Of a DNA stretch of 64,000 nucleotides, positions 1-10,600 are shown one piece after another. The stretch lies in the NCBI GenBank assembly GCA_013399875.1, contig VXAZ01007605.1:48217-112216 (forward strand), read 5' to 3'. Under the pieces are notes generated by a model. The model had not been told where the DNA came from, made no database searches, and worked only from the letters and a program-made list of their open reading frames with translations. The stretch is from Gymnorhina tibicen (lineage: Eukaryota; Chordata; Aves; Passeriformes; Artamidae). Position 1 is the stretch's first letter. Each line of letters begins with the position of its first letter. Both the position numbers and the translations under genes were made by a program.

Positions 1-2305
1 GTTTTGTGCCGGGATGGGCAGGTTCTGCCCGGCTGTGCCACTCACCTGCCTCCTGCCGAGCTCCATTCCGAGTGACAGATGGCCGGGGATGAGCTCCCTC
101 TCCAGATGCTGATTTTCTGGCCAGCTGTAAATAACACCCAGGGCGTCATCTCCCCGCAAAGCCCATCAGCTCTGCCCTTGCCGGGGGGCATGAAGTTAAA
201 AGGAAAGGAGCTCACCGGGAGGGAAATGCAGGAATCTGCCTGGCCCTGCTAATTCCGTGTGTTCCTTGGCCAGAGAGATGCTGGGATCATCCTGGCTGGC
301 AGTGCCAGATGTGCCTCTGGGTACCAGCTCCACCTGGCCCAGCCTTTTAAAGCCAATGGAGCTGGATTTTCTTGGCATTTTTTGCTTAGCAAAAACGGGG
401 ATAAAATAAAGAAATCCTGTTTGGGATGGCGGGAATAAGGTGAGCTGGAGAGGATCTTGGCATTTGTTGCTCTCACCTTTCTCCACTGGGAAAGACCCAG
501 CTCAGGGATGTGGCTTGAGCTGTTTCTCCCAGAATTCTGGGGACGTGGCCCATCCCTGTCCCCCAAGCCACTGAGATTTTACACCTTTCCATGTTGTGAA
601 TTCATTTCTCCAGCAAATCTCCTTTGGGCCGCCCCAAGGCAAGGCACAGGACACAAGGACACAGCCTGGGATGCTTTTTTTTCCCCCTTACTTGGATTAA
701 AAAATGGGATTTCAGTGTAAAACGGCAAAAGATTCCTCGGTGAATTTGTAGCTCCGGAAATATAAAGGTAGGCAAGGCTCTGGCCCAGGTGCCTGGAGCA
801 ATGAGCTTAACGGGAACTGGCTCCAGCCCCGTCTCCATGAATTTGGGAGACCTCGTGCATTCCATGCCCCAGCTGGGCCACAGGCTCCTCACGAGCTCTC
901 CCAGCTGCCTTGGGAATGATTTCCCCCCGTAACGTAACATTTCCCGCTGTAAAACTACAGGGAAACTTGGATTTGGCCTTTAGACCCCAGCATTTTCCGT
1001 GCTTCACTGTAATTTGCTTTCTCGGGCAGCAACCAACACATCGAGGGGATTTTATTCCGGGATTAAAGGGTTTGAGAATTTTTTTTTTCCCCTTAATTCT
1101 CTCGAAATGCGACTCCCAGAGCCATTTTTTCGGAGCATCACCATTCCCTCTGCCCCATGCCGTGCCAGCCTTCCCCAACCTCCCCTCCCGCTGGTGGGAG
1201 CTTTCCTGCTCCTCCTCCCGGTGCTCGGGGGTGATCCATCCGTCCGTCCGTCCTCCCATCCCCAAAAAATCTCCATCTGGAGCCGGGAAGTCTGGCTCTC
1301 TCTTTGCTATGCACAGCACCTGCTCCGTGTCTGGCTGCAAAGAGCCCGAGCAGACGTTCGGGGCTGCATTACGTCACGGCAGAGGTCACATTAAGCAGCT
1401 TTTTTTCCCCCCCTTCATTAAGAATTCCAGCGGGGATGGGGATGGGGACAGAGGGAAAAGCAGGCGGAGGGAGCCGGGCTGGGAAAAATGCCCGCGCCGA
1501 GCAGGTAAACGGGAATTTATCCACAGACAGCTAATTGGTGTGTCTAATATTCCACCCCCTGAGGAGCAGCGCGGTGCTGCTGCCTGCACAAATCACTCAC
1601 GGCGAGCCTGGTGCAATAACGAGGGAGCCGGGAGAGAGCTGTGGGAAGAGCCAGGCTGGAATTAGGAGCGGGTTTTATCGGGGCAATAAACGCCAGATAG
1701 GGAAAATAACAAACAGGTTGTTAATCGCTGCCATCCCCCCGTTCCCTCAGGGCCGTGTCTAGACAGAGCCCGGCTCCGGGCTGCGCTTTTCCCGAGCCTC
1801 CCGAGAGCGGCTGGGCGCGGGATGCGGTGCCCGGCGGAGCCCCCGGAATGGGGAAAGGGAGGCAGGATGGGCACTGCAGCCGTGCCCTAAATCAGAGAGG
1901 CTCCCGCAGAGGTGGGAACCAGACAGTCTGCAGTGGTTATTAATAATTCAGTCCCAATTTGTCCCATCTAGGAGAGCACGAAGCCCGGCCAAGCCTCCCC
2001 TCCTGGCTGCCCGGAGCAGGCAGAGCCTCCCGGGGCCGTTGCGGCGATCGATCCCACGCTGGCGGGGATGTGGGAGCTGGGGTTGCCTCTCCCGCCCCAT
2101 CCCGGAGCGATCCCGTATCCCTGGGGGAGCGCTGCATCAGCGTCCCCCTGTCCCAGGGCTCCGGGCTTGGGGACCGGCATCCATCACCCGGGAGTGGCGC
2201 TTTGTGCTCCTTGGTGGATGCAGGCAGGGCTGGATCCTGCTCCCGCTGTGCCAGAGGGATTGGAAAACAACCCCTGCGGAGCCCACACAGCCGAGGGATT
2301 CACGC

Positions 2306-2408
2306 TGGGGAGGCTGGGCTGGAAATCTCCTTTTCCTCACCTGATCCAGCCTCATGCCAGCCTGGCTTTTCCACATGGGGAGGCTGGGCTGGAAATCTCC
2401 TTTTCCTC
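2306..2408. repeat. Partial tandem duplication, about 70-bp period
   Basis: A 33-base block (2306-2338) containing GGAGGCTGGGCTGGAAATCT recurs at 2376-2408, offset by 70 bp. The stretch between them ends in a related pattern (GATCCAGCC versus CATCCAGCC), so this looks like a two-copy minisatellite. It lies in a JPH3 intron with no coding consequence. Confidence 0.8.
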
Positions 2409-4124
2409 CTTCATCCAGCCATCCCTTCCCAGGACGAGGTGCATCCCAAGGCTTTCCTGACCCCTGGGGTTTGGATGAGTGAGTTTTAAACGCCCTGCAA
2501 ATGCTCTCTCTGAATTTTTCCTGAAGTATTTCCTTGCAGCTGGCATGCGTTTTAATTGAATTTTGCCATTTGAAAAATACATGAAGCTCTGTAATGGAGG
2601 GAGAGAAAACATTCCCTCCTATAGGAAGATAAAGATGCATTTAAAGAGGGGAAAAAAAACCCAACCCCAAAGCTGCCTGATGAGGTATTGACCTGGAGAC
2701 AAAGTGAATCCGATGGAGCCAGCCCGGCCCCTTAGGAAAACTCGAGGCTGTTCATTAGGGATGAGCTCACTGCCAGCTTAACTCCATCCTCACCACTCCC
2801 GCTGAAACCTGTGCTGAATGTGCCAATTTCCAGCTTTCCCGTGAAAACTGGGGTCCTTTTATGGGGTGGAAAGGGTTTGGGACTTGTTGCAGCCTCGCGG
2901 TGCTGCTGTTGGAGTTGGGATTCTGGGAGAGCTCTGGGCGTGGGGTGGAGGAGGGCTGAGCGTCTCCATCCCTGCACGGGATCCCAACAACAAGGCAGGA
3001 ATTTCATCCTTTCCCTCGGCCAGGCTTTGAGTTCAGGGGGGCGTCAGGGAAGTGAGAAGTTTTCCTTGGAAAACAGCAGCCAGAGCTGCCATGTGAATTT
3101 TGGGAAACAGGCCTTCCTTCCCAGAAATCTCGCCCATAGGACGCTTTTTGACATTCCCAATAATGTGGATTTCTCCCTGTGTTCAGCACGGAGCTCCCTG
3201 TGACCCCAAACACGAGTTTGCTCAGAGTCTGCTGCCTGGTTTTTATTGGAATGTGTTTTCCTTACCAAAACGCTGGAAAAATAGGAATAAGGGCGGCAAA
3301 TCCCTCCCCTGGATGGATTCAAACAACGGAAGGAGGAGGACTCACCAGTGATCCGGCTTTCTCCTGGCTCCAGGTGCCATCCTGGCAATTCCAGGTGTCA
3401 CATTCACAGCTCGGAAACCTTTCTGGGCTTCTGCAAACTTGCTCTAATTTCCAGCCTAATTTTAAAGCACTTTGTCCCACTTGTTCTCCTGCCAAAGCGT
3501 TCCTGGAGCCAAAACACCTCTCAAGCCTCACCTGGTTTGAATTTTGCTTCCTTCCTTCCTGAATCCCTGAGGGTTTTGCTGGGAGTTCACCCCTTTTTTG
3601 GCTAAACCAGCCCCCAGCTTTGGGTTTGCAGCAGAACCCTCGGATCCACTCCTTGCTCGCTCCAAGCCAGCCCGGAGTCGCTGTTGGAATTCCTAAAAAG
3701 CCAAGTTCTTCCTTGCAAATCAGTTGATTCCAGCTTCTTATAGATTAGCTGGAGCTGATAAACTTGGCATTAGGAAGCAGGCCCAGGTATTATCCCTTCC
3801 CTTGTCAGCTCCAGCCAAATCGCAGGAGATCTGCAAAGATTTCCGGGAATCTGGTTGGTTGGGATTTTTCCCTGCCTCCTGCCAGCTCCTCTTGCCAGTT
3901 TGACCACTTGCCCGCTCATCCTCCGAGAAGAGTGAGTCAGCTTGGCAAAAAATTAATAAATAAAATATTCCAGGCCAGCCCCAGCGGGGACTCTCCGCCC
4001 TGAGACCCAAAACGGGGGCTCAAAAGCCACAAACCCTCCCGGCCTTCCCCCTTCCGGCTCTTCCCAAGCCGAGTCTTTGCCTGAACGCCCTCCCCCAGCT
4101 CAGCTTGGGTGGTGAAGTGCACTA

Positions 4125-4235
4125 AAATCCTGGAATCATGGAATGGTTTGGGTTGGAAGGACCTTAAAGCCCATCCCATCCCACCCCCCTGCCATGGGCA
4201 GGGCCACCTTCCACTGTCCCAGGTTCCTGGATTCC
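4125..4235 (-). mobile_element. CR1 LINE 3'-end fragment
   Basis: The + strand reads as the reverse complement of an avian CR1 3' end: ATCATGGAATGGTTTGGGTT, then GGACCTTAAAGCCCATCCC, then CTGCCATGGGCAGGG. This order is typical of 5'-truncated avian CR1 copies. A second CR1 tail in the opposite orientation follows at 4340-4384. Confidence 0.8.
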
Positions 4236-4339
4236 TCCCAGCTGGAGGAGGAGGCTGGGGATGCTCGGAGGTGGGAGGAATTAAACAGCTCCTCTTGCAT
4301 CACTCCTCCCTCCATCCCATCATGAGCCCACAGGAACAG

Positions 4340-4384
4340 GATGATCTTTAAGGTCCCTTCCAGCCCAAACCATCCCGTAATTCC
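4340..4384 (+). mobile_element. CR1 LINE extreme 3' tail
   Basis: This is a short CR1 tail in sense orientation: GATCTTTAAGGTCCCTTCC followed by a degenerate ATTC-type end. With the antisense fragment at 4125-4235 it forms an inverted pair about 100 bp apart. Confidence 0.65.
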
Positions 4385-5029
4385 CTTTTACCGGGAAGGC
4401 CCCAAGCCTTATTTCCACCGTGCTCTCCAGTCTGGCGTCTCCGTCCCGGGAAGAACGGCAGCGCTTAAGGGCGGGAGGAGCAGAGCGACGAGATCAGGCC
4501 CTGTCCGTGTGTCAGGGGAGAGAAAACCCCACTTTTCCAGGGAAAAAAACAAACTCCAGGCAATTAAGCGGGAATTGAGATTGAGCGCACGCCGCGAGCA
4601 GCAGGCGCGGCGAAAGGAGCCAGCTGGTGAATTTAGGATGTGACAAAGTCATGCGAGCACTAACTGGATTACTGGCATTTATTTGGGAATACTTATGGGT
4701 TTTATTATGCAACGTATGGATCTCCATAATTCCGCCTTTCGCTCCTCCCAGCGTCTCGGGGAGCTTTACAAACAATTAATCGGCGCCGTTCCGCGCGCTC
4801 CGGGGAATCCGGTGTATCCCATCTGCTCCGGGGACTCCAGGCCGTTCCGTCTGCTCCAGGGAATCCAGTGCGTTCCATCCCTCTCCGAGCGTGTTTTGGA
4901 TCAGAGGTGGCTTCCTTGATGTGGTTGATTTTTAACCTTTTCCGAGCCACAGCCCCGAGTTTCCATTTTTTAAATTCCCTGCACTTCCTGGGCTGATCCT
5001 GAGAGTCTGTGGGGATGAGCAGAGCCAGA

Positions 5030-5325
5030 AGTTGTTGGAGAGAGTTTTTCCAGGGATGGAAACGCATCCGTCCCTGAGGGATGGTGATTTTAATCCATTT
5101 GGGTTGGATATCAGCAGGAATTTCTTCCTGGAAAGGGTGCTTAGGAATTGGGAAGGGCTGCCCAGAGAGGTTTGGAGTCCCTATCCTTGGAGGTGCCCAA
5201 GGAATGCCTGGAGGTGCCACTCAGCACTCCGGGCTGGGGACGAGGTGGGCATCGGGCACAGGTTGGAGTCGGTGATCCCGGAGCTCTTTCCCACCCTCGG
5301 CGATCCCGCGATTCCATCAAGGGGG
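5030..5325 (+). mobile_element. CR1 LINE 3'-end fragment
   Basis: The stretch shows recognisable CR1 order: AGGAATTTCTTCCTGGAAAG, GGGCTGCCCAGAGAGGTTTG, GGAGTCCCTATCCTTGG, then a GTTGGAGTCGGTGATC block and a decayed ATTCC tail. It is diverged. A similar copy is at 48648-48826. Confidence 0.75.
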
Positions 5326-5839
5326 TGCTGAACGCCGCAGGGAGGAGCAGAGCTCGGGCCACCCCAGAACCCCAGGCCGGGCCGGCGGCTCCGTGGGGGC
5401 CCCTCCAGCGTCACCTCCAGCTCTGCCACCACCCCCGCGTGCCCCGGCCTCCTTCCCTGGCAGGCGGGGAGGGATGAGCGCCTCTCCGGGGCGGAGAGCC
5501 GGGAGCAGGGTGTAATCCTGGCTGCTGAGCGCGGGCCAGGCGCTGTTAATCCCCGGCAGGGACCCGGGCAGGGCTGCAGCGGCAGCGACAGCCCCGGCCC
5601 CGGCCCCGGGCAGCTCCCGCGCCGGGAGAGAGACGGCGCGGGGATAAATGGATGGGGGATCTTCGGATCCGCGTCCCTGAGAAGCTCTCCTGGAAGGTGC
5701 CAGAGGTTTAGCGAGCTCAGAGAGAGAGCAGAACCTGAATTTTAGGCCTCTGGCGGCTCCGATCTGGTTTAATCCAAAGGTTTGGTGCCCCAGCCTTTCC
5801 CACAGACCACGGTGGTGCCAGAAATGTGGCCAAAAAGAG

Positions 5840-6131
5840 ACCTGGAGAGGGGCTTTGGACGAGGGCATGGAGTGACAGGACAAGGGGAAATGGCTTTAGG
5901 CTGAAAAAGGGTGGATTTGGATGAGATATGGGGAAGGAATTCCTCCCTGTGAGGGTGGGCAGGCCCTGGCACAGGGTGCCCAGAGCAGCTGTGGCTGCCC
6001 CTGGATCCCTGGCAGTGTCCAAGGCCAGGCTGGAATAACCTGGGACAGTGGAAGCTGTCCCTGCCCATGGCAGGGGTTGGAATGAGATGGGTTTTAAGGT
6101 CCCTTCCCACCCAAACCGTTCCATGATTCCA
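5840..6131 (+). mobile_element. CR1 LINE 3'-end fragment
   Basis: Sense-orientation CR1: GGCATGGAGTGACAGGACAA, GGAATTCCTCCCTGTGAGGG, GTGCCCAGAGCAGCTGTGG, GTCCAAGGCCAGGCTGGAA and a TTCCATGATTCC tail. It is one of the longer copies in the window. Confidence 0.85.
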
Positions 6132-7431
6132 CGAAAAACGGGAGCAGGCTGCACCTCCTCTCCCAGCAGTTTGCTGCAGCTCCTTGGAGCATCCCTGCTC
6201 CTCCTCAAAGAGCAGGGCTGGGATACCTGACAGGGAATGGGCTGTGACACCTTTGTCCCCTCCTCCAACCCCACTGAGTGCTGAGCAGGGAGAGCGCTGG
6301 ACTCCAGGTGGGTAAAAACCCATTTCAACCCAATTTTCGGGTGCATCAATCACAGGGAACCCTCAGGACCCGCGCCAGCATCACCACAGCCCCTCCACCA
6401 CCTCCAACAACTCTGGAAAACTGCTCGGATCCGCTTCCAGGGCTGCTCCAAAGCAGCCAGTGGATGGGAATAAAGCATTTATCAGAGCAAAGACACTTGA
6501 GCAGTGTCCGGAGTGGAACACAGGTGACAGCACAGCCACACTCACGCCCTGTTCCCCAGCCCCGGCGATGCTTCCGAGCAAAGCAGGCACATTCCTGGCC
6601 CTGTTTTCCATTTTTAGGAGCCTGTCAGAAATGGCACTCCCTCTCCACGCAGATGTCGAGAAATTAGAGGGAATTCAGAGAGAGGCAGAGAGAAAAAAAA
6701 AATGATTAAAGGAGATGGAGGGCCTGATTTTGGAGGGAAAAGAAATCAGCGGAGCTATTTATAACCCTGCCTGCACCGGGGTGGGAGCAGGGATTTTTGA
6801 AAGTGCCTGGATAGCTGGGATAAGGGGGGAAAAAGGGGGCAAAGCAACCTCCGGAGGATGCTGTAAATCCTGAGTGATGGATGGATGAAATGCCACCCAA
6901 AAAAAGCCTCTGGGCGAGTGCAGGGGACAGTTGTTGATCCAGAGGGGGGAAAGAAGTGCCCCGATGAAAATGTGTGAAGGGATGGTGGAGGCGGCACCGG
7001 AGCCGAACCCCCCGCTCCTCCCTCTGCTCCCAGTATTTATTTACATCCAGGGTTTTACGCAAAACGTGGGGGTGGGCCTGGAAATGTTCTTTCTTTTTTT
7101 ATTTTTTTTTTTTTTTTCCATCCCCAAAGCAAGTGGGTTTGGTTAAAAAAAAAAGAAACAAACCCCAAACCAGCTTGAAATTCGGGCCTGCGGCCCTGGA
7201 GGCTCGTGGGAGATGCACGGAGAGGCTGCTGGGACGGGGTGGGAAATGGGATGGAGGGACCCTGGGGGAACAAATCCTGCCGCTGATCCCAAATTTCCCG
7301 GGTGATTTCCAGGCTGAGGAGCAGCTCAGGAACCCGTTGGAAAAATCCCCAACTCTGGAAAAAGCCCCAAGTTCTGGCGGCGGCTCCTCCCTCAGAGCCA
7401 AAGGGTTTTGGAGCAATTTGTGGGGGGAATT

Positions 7432-7506
7432 TGGGGTTTTCCGTGGCGGGGCCTGCAGGGGGGGGCGGGCGGACGGNTGGGGTTTTCCGTGACGGGCCCT
7501 GCAGGG
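7432..7506. repeat. Short duplication across a single N
   Basis: About 29 bases starting TGGGGTTTTCCGTG at 7432 recur at 7478, directly after the lone N at 7477, with only two or so differences. The pattern of one N flanked by the same sequence suggests two contig ends joined without collapsing their overlap. It lies 45 bases upstream of a JPH3 exon but does not touch the splice site. Confidence 0.75.
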
Positions 7507-7550
7507 AGGAGCTGCCTGACGGGGTCCTGGTGTCTCGTGTTGCCTTGCAG

Positions 7551-7675
7551 GACTTCTCACTCCAGGGCCAAGGCGGAGGCGGCCGTGACGGCGGCGCAGA
7601 AAGCTCAGGAGGAAGCGCGGATCGCCAGGATCACTGCCAAAGAGTTCTCGCCTTCCTTCCAGCACAGGGAGAACG
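7551..7675 (+). CDS. JPH3: JPH3 internal exon, end of alpha-helical region
   Basis: The exon begins after TTGCCTTGCAG and ends before GTCAGT. The first base completes a split codon, then the frame reads [19 protein letters not shown] and ends in SFQHREN, with one base carried to the next exon. Alanine, lysine and glutamate richness fits the junctophilin alpha-helical segment between the MORN repeats and the divergent region. The donor is GT with C at +3, a weaker than usual form. Confidence 0.96.
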
Positions 7676-10600
7676 GTCAGTCCGGGAGCCACCCCTGCCA
7701 GTCCCTGCCCCTCGGAGCCCTGCACGGACCCCACACCCCCCAAAACCCCCCTGGCTGGAGGCTCAGTCTGTGCCCGCAGCTCCCGATCCCCACCGGAGCT
7801 CTTGGGGTGGGAAAGCTCCCTGGATCACCAGGTTTGGGGAGATTTAGCACAAGGATGTCAGTATCCAGCAATTCCACCTCGTTCAGGGCTTTTCTCCCAG
7901 GATCTCCTCTTTTCACACCAGAACACCCCCATTTTTTAGTTCACAGCCCGTGGTGGTTGCACAGAAAGAGCCCAGCAAGGGCTCTGGAAGGAAAATGCAA
8001 ACACAGACGATCCCAGAGGTCACCACTGACCTTACACCCATGGCTTGTGAGGTTCCTGATTTCTTTGGAATGCTTGGACCCACTGGGACCCGACCCTTCC
8101 CTCGGCCGTGCAAATCAGTCCCTGGGAAAATCCACAATTGAGGTTTGCCTGGTGGCACACCCTTCCTTCCTTCCTTCCTTCCTTCCTTCCTTCCTTCCTT
8201 CCTTCCTCTCTCCATCCCTCCACCCATCCATCCATCCATCCATCCATCCCTCCATCCCTCCATCCATCCATCCATCCATCCATCCATCCATCCCTCCATC
8301 CCTCCATCCTTTTCACCATTCCTTGTTGGTTTCTCCACATTTTTGCTCACCAAAGGCTCGGGGAGGACAGAGCCAAAGCCAAGCCAGGGTCAGGCTGGGG
8401 TCTGCAGCCGAGTGGGAGCGGGAAGCTCCAAGCCCCCCCAGCGATAATGAACATCCCAATTAATCTGTGCCTGGGTTTATCGGGAAGTTTCCCAGCACCA
8501 AGCCCCCCTTGGCAGGCGCTGTCCCTGTTCTCCCCCTCCCAGCTCCGAGCGGGCGTTACTCGCTCGCTGAAATTGCTCCAGGGCTGCTGCCGGTGGCTCA
8601 GGGCCGGGAGCCGCCGGGGCTGCTCCCGAGCCCGGGGCAAGGGGAACCTTGGAGCGGGGCCCGGTGCTCCCCTCACCGCGGCACTGAGGCTGCGGGGCCG
8701 GCCGGGGGCATCCCACGGTCAGGGCTTCGGGGGCTGGCTGCAGCCTGAGCCAGGGCACATCCCCAGCCCCCGGCATGGCCGAGCATCCCCCGGCACCCCC
8801 CTGGCACCTCCCTGGCACCCCCCGCCCGCTCAGCCTTGTTCCAAACCCCCCCTCATCCCTCCTCCTGCCGAGGCCCGATTTGTACATGGCAGATCTGAGC
8901 TTTCTCGCAGGGCTGCGAGCTCCCAGGGGCTTCTCCAGCCCTGAGATGTTCCTCATCTCCATTTCCTCCTGCCAGGAGACTTTGCTGGTTTAAATCACCT
9001 CTTGGAAAGATATTTCTAGGTAATACATTTTTTACTACCTCCTGGACGGGGCCGTGGCGCTTCGCTCGTGCCGGGGTTTGTGCGGTCGGGGCTCTGTCGG
9101 GGGGTGTTGTGTGAGCCACGAGAGGGGAGGGGAGGGAAGGCGGCTCCACTTAGAGCACATTAAAAAACAAACACAGCATCCCAGAAGTGCCGGGAAGCCG
9201 GGAAGCGCCTGCGGAGCGACTCGGGCACATAATGGGTGCGAGGGGCTGTGTCACCCACAGACCCTGCGACCTCTGGGGCTGGAAACGGCCGGGGAGGGCT
9301 GGAAAGGGATGGGGGGAGCTGCCACCACCCTCACGGCACTGCAGGGGCTCTGCGGGCCCACCTTGCGCAGGATCGTGGGTGCTGGGTGTGCTCCCCCTCA
9401 TTCGGGATCGTGGGTGCTGGATTTGTCACCCTTGTGCAGGATTATGGGTGCTCTAAATGCCTTTCCCTGCACGGGATCCTGGGTGCTGGCTGTGCCCCCC
9501 TCGTTCGGGATCCTGGGTGCTGGCTGTGCCCCCCTCGTTCGGGATCCTGGGTGCTGGCTGTGCTCCCTCGCGGGGTGCTGCAGGTCCCCAGTGCCGCCCA
9601 CGGCGCGCTGCGGTGGGTGCTGAGTGCCGCCCACCCCTGGGTGCTGGCTGCGCTCCCGGCAGGGTGGTGGGTGTGGGTACCACCCACCTGGCACCGGGGG
9701 TGCTGGGCGGCCCCCTCGGAGGGGTTTTTGGGCGCTGTGGGACACTCCCAGCGTCACCGCGGGGTCCGTGCCCACCTCAGCATCGGCCCCGGGCATCCCC
9801 GGGCATCCCCGGGCATCCCTGGGCGCCTGCGGCTGCCGTACCTGGAAGGGAAAGGTGTTTACCTGGGAAAACCAAAAATATCCCAGCTCAGTATCCCGCA
9901 TCGCCCCCTCCCCCGCGGTTCCCATCTCCATCAGCCCTGGGGGTCTCCAGGTGCCCATCGCGGTTGTTCATCCCAATTCCTGGACACGGCGGGATGGGCC
10001 CCTGGGCTGGGTGGTGCTGGAGAGCTGAGCCTCCCCCCCCCCGGTGCCAGCAGCACACCAGAGCCACAGGCCGGAGCTTGGCACCGCTCCCAAATCCCAA
10101 ATGCGGCTCCTCGGGGCAGCGCAGGTTTGGCTTTGAAGCCTCCGAGGCCGGGCTCGGCTGCCTCCGTCCTGCTGGAAATGCAGATTCGGTGCTCCGCATC
10201 CTCCTTCGCGCTCTCACAACCGTTCTTCCAGGAACATCACGTGCTCCGGGGACTAATTTTAGCTCCGGGTAATTGTTGCACATCCTCGGGTGCCGAGAGC
10301 CGGCCCCGGTGCATCCGCGGAGCTCCTGAGCGAGGAAACGCCTCCATCCCTGCGGGGCTGCGGGGCTGGGGGGCAGCCGTGCCCCAGAGTCCCCCCGGCA
10401 CCTCCAGCCCTGCTCCTCGCGGCGCCCCAGCCCTCCGGGAATTAACCCCTGGAGAGGCGGAGTCACGGGCAGATTGGTGCCGGGGTGGCTGGGGAAGGTT
10501 TAGGATGGGGGGGGTCCGATAACGCCTTCCCTGGGGCGGGTGGGGTGCGGCATCCCTGGGATTTCTTGTCCCTGTGTGGGGCTCCGGGAGCAGGAGCAGT

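Larger units (their letters stand above)
1..7550 (+). other. JPH3: JPH3 intron upstream of the 125-nt exon (3' part)
   Basis: There is no supported coding exon here. The stretch is the 3' part of the JPH3 intron that ends at the acceptor before 7551, and its 5' end is outside the window. It contains CR1 fragments near 4125-4385, 5030-5325 and 5840-6131, a partial 70-bp duplication at 2306-2408, a poly-T stretch near 7095-7120, and a short duplication around an N at 7477. AT-rich islands near 1500-1730 and 4630-4760 stand out from the GC-rich background. Open frames here lack splice logic or family similarity and were left out. Confidence 0.75.

Noticed and set aside
8108..8944. Pro/Ser/His-rich open frame
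   Set aside because: It is a translation of the TTCC/ATCC microsatellite and adjoining GC-rich intron.
9236..10522. 428-codon open frame on the + strand
   Set aside because: It runs through a 34-bp minisatellite and GC-rich intron, has no family signature and lies between proven JPH3 exons. High GC lowers stop-codon frequency.
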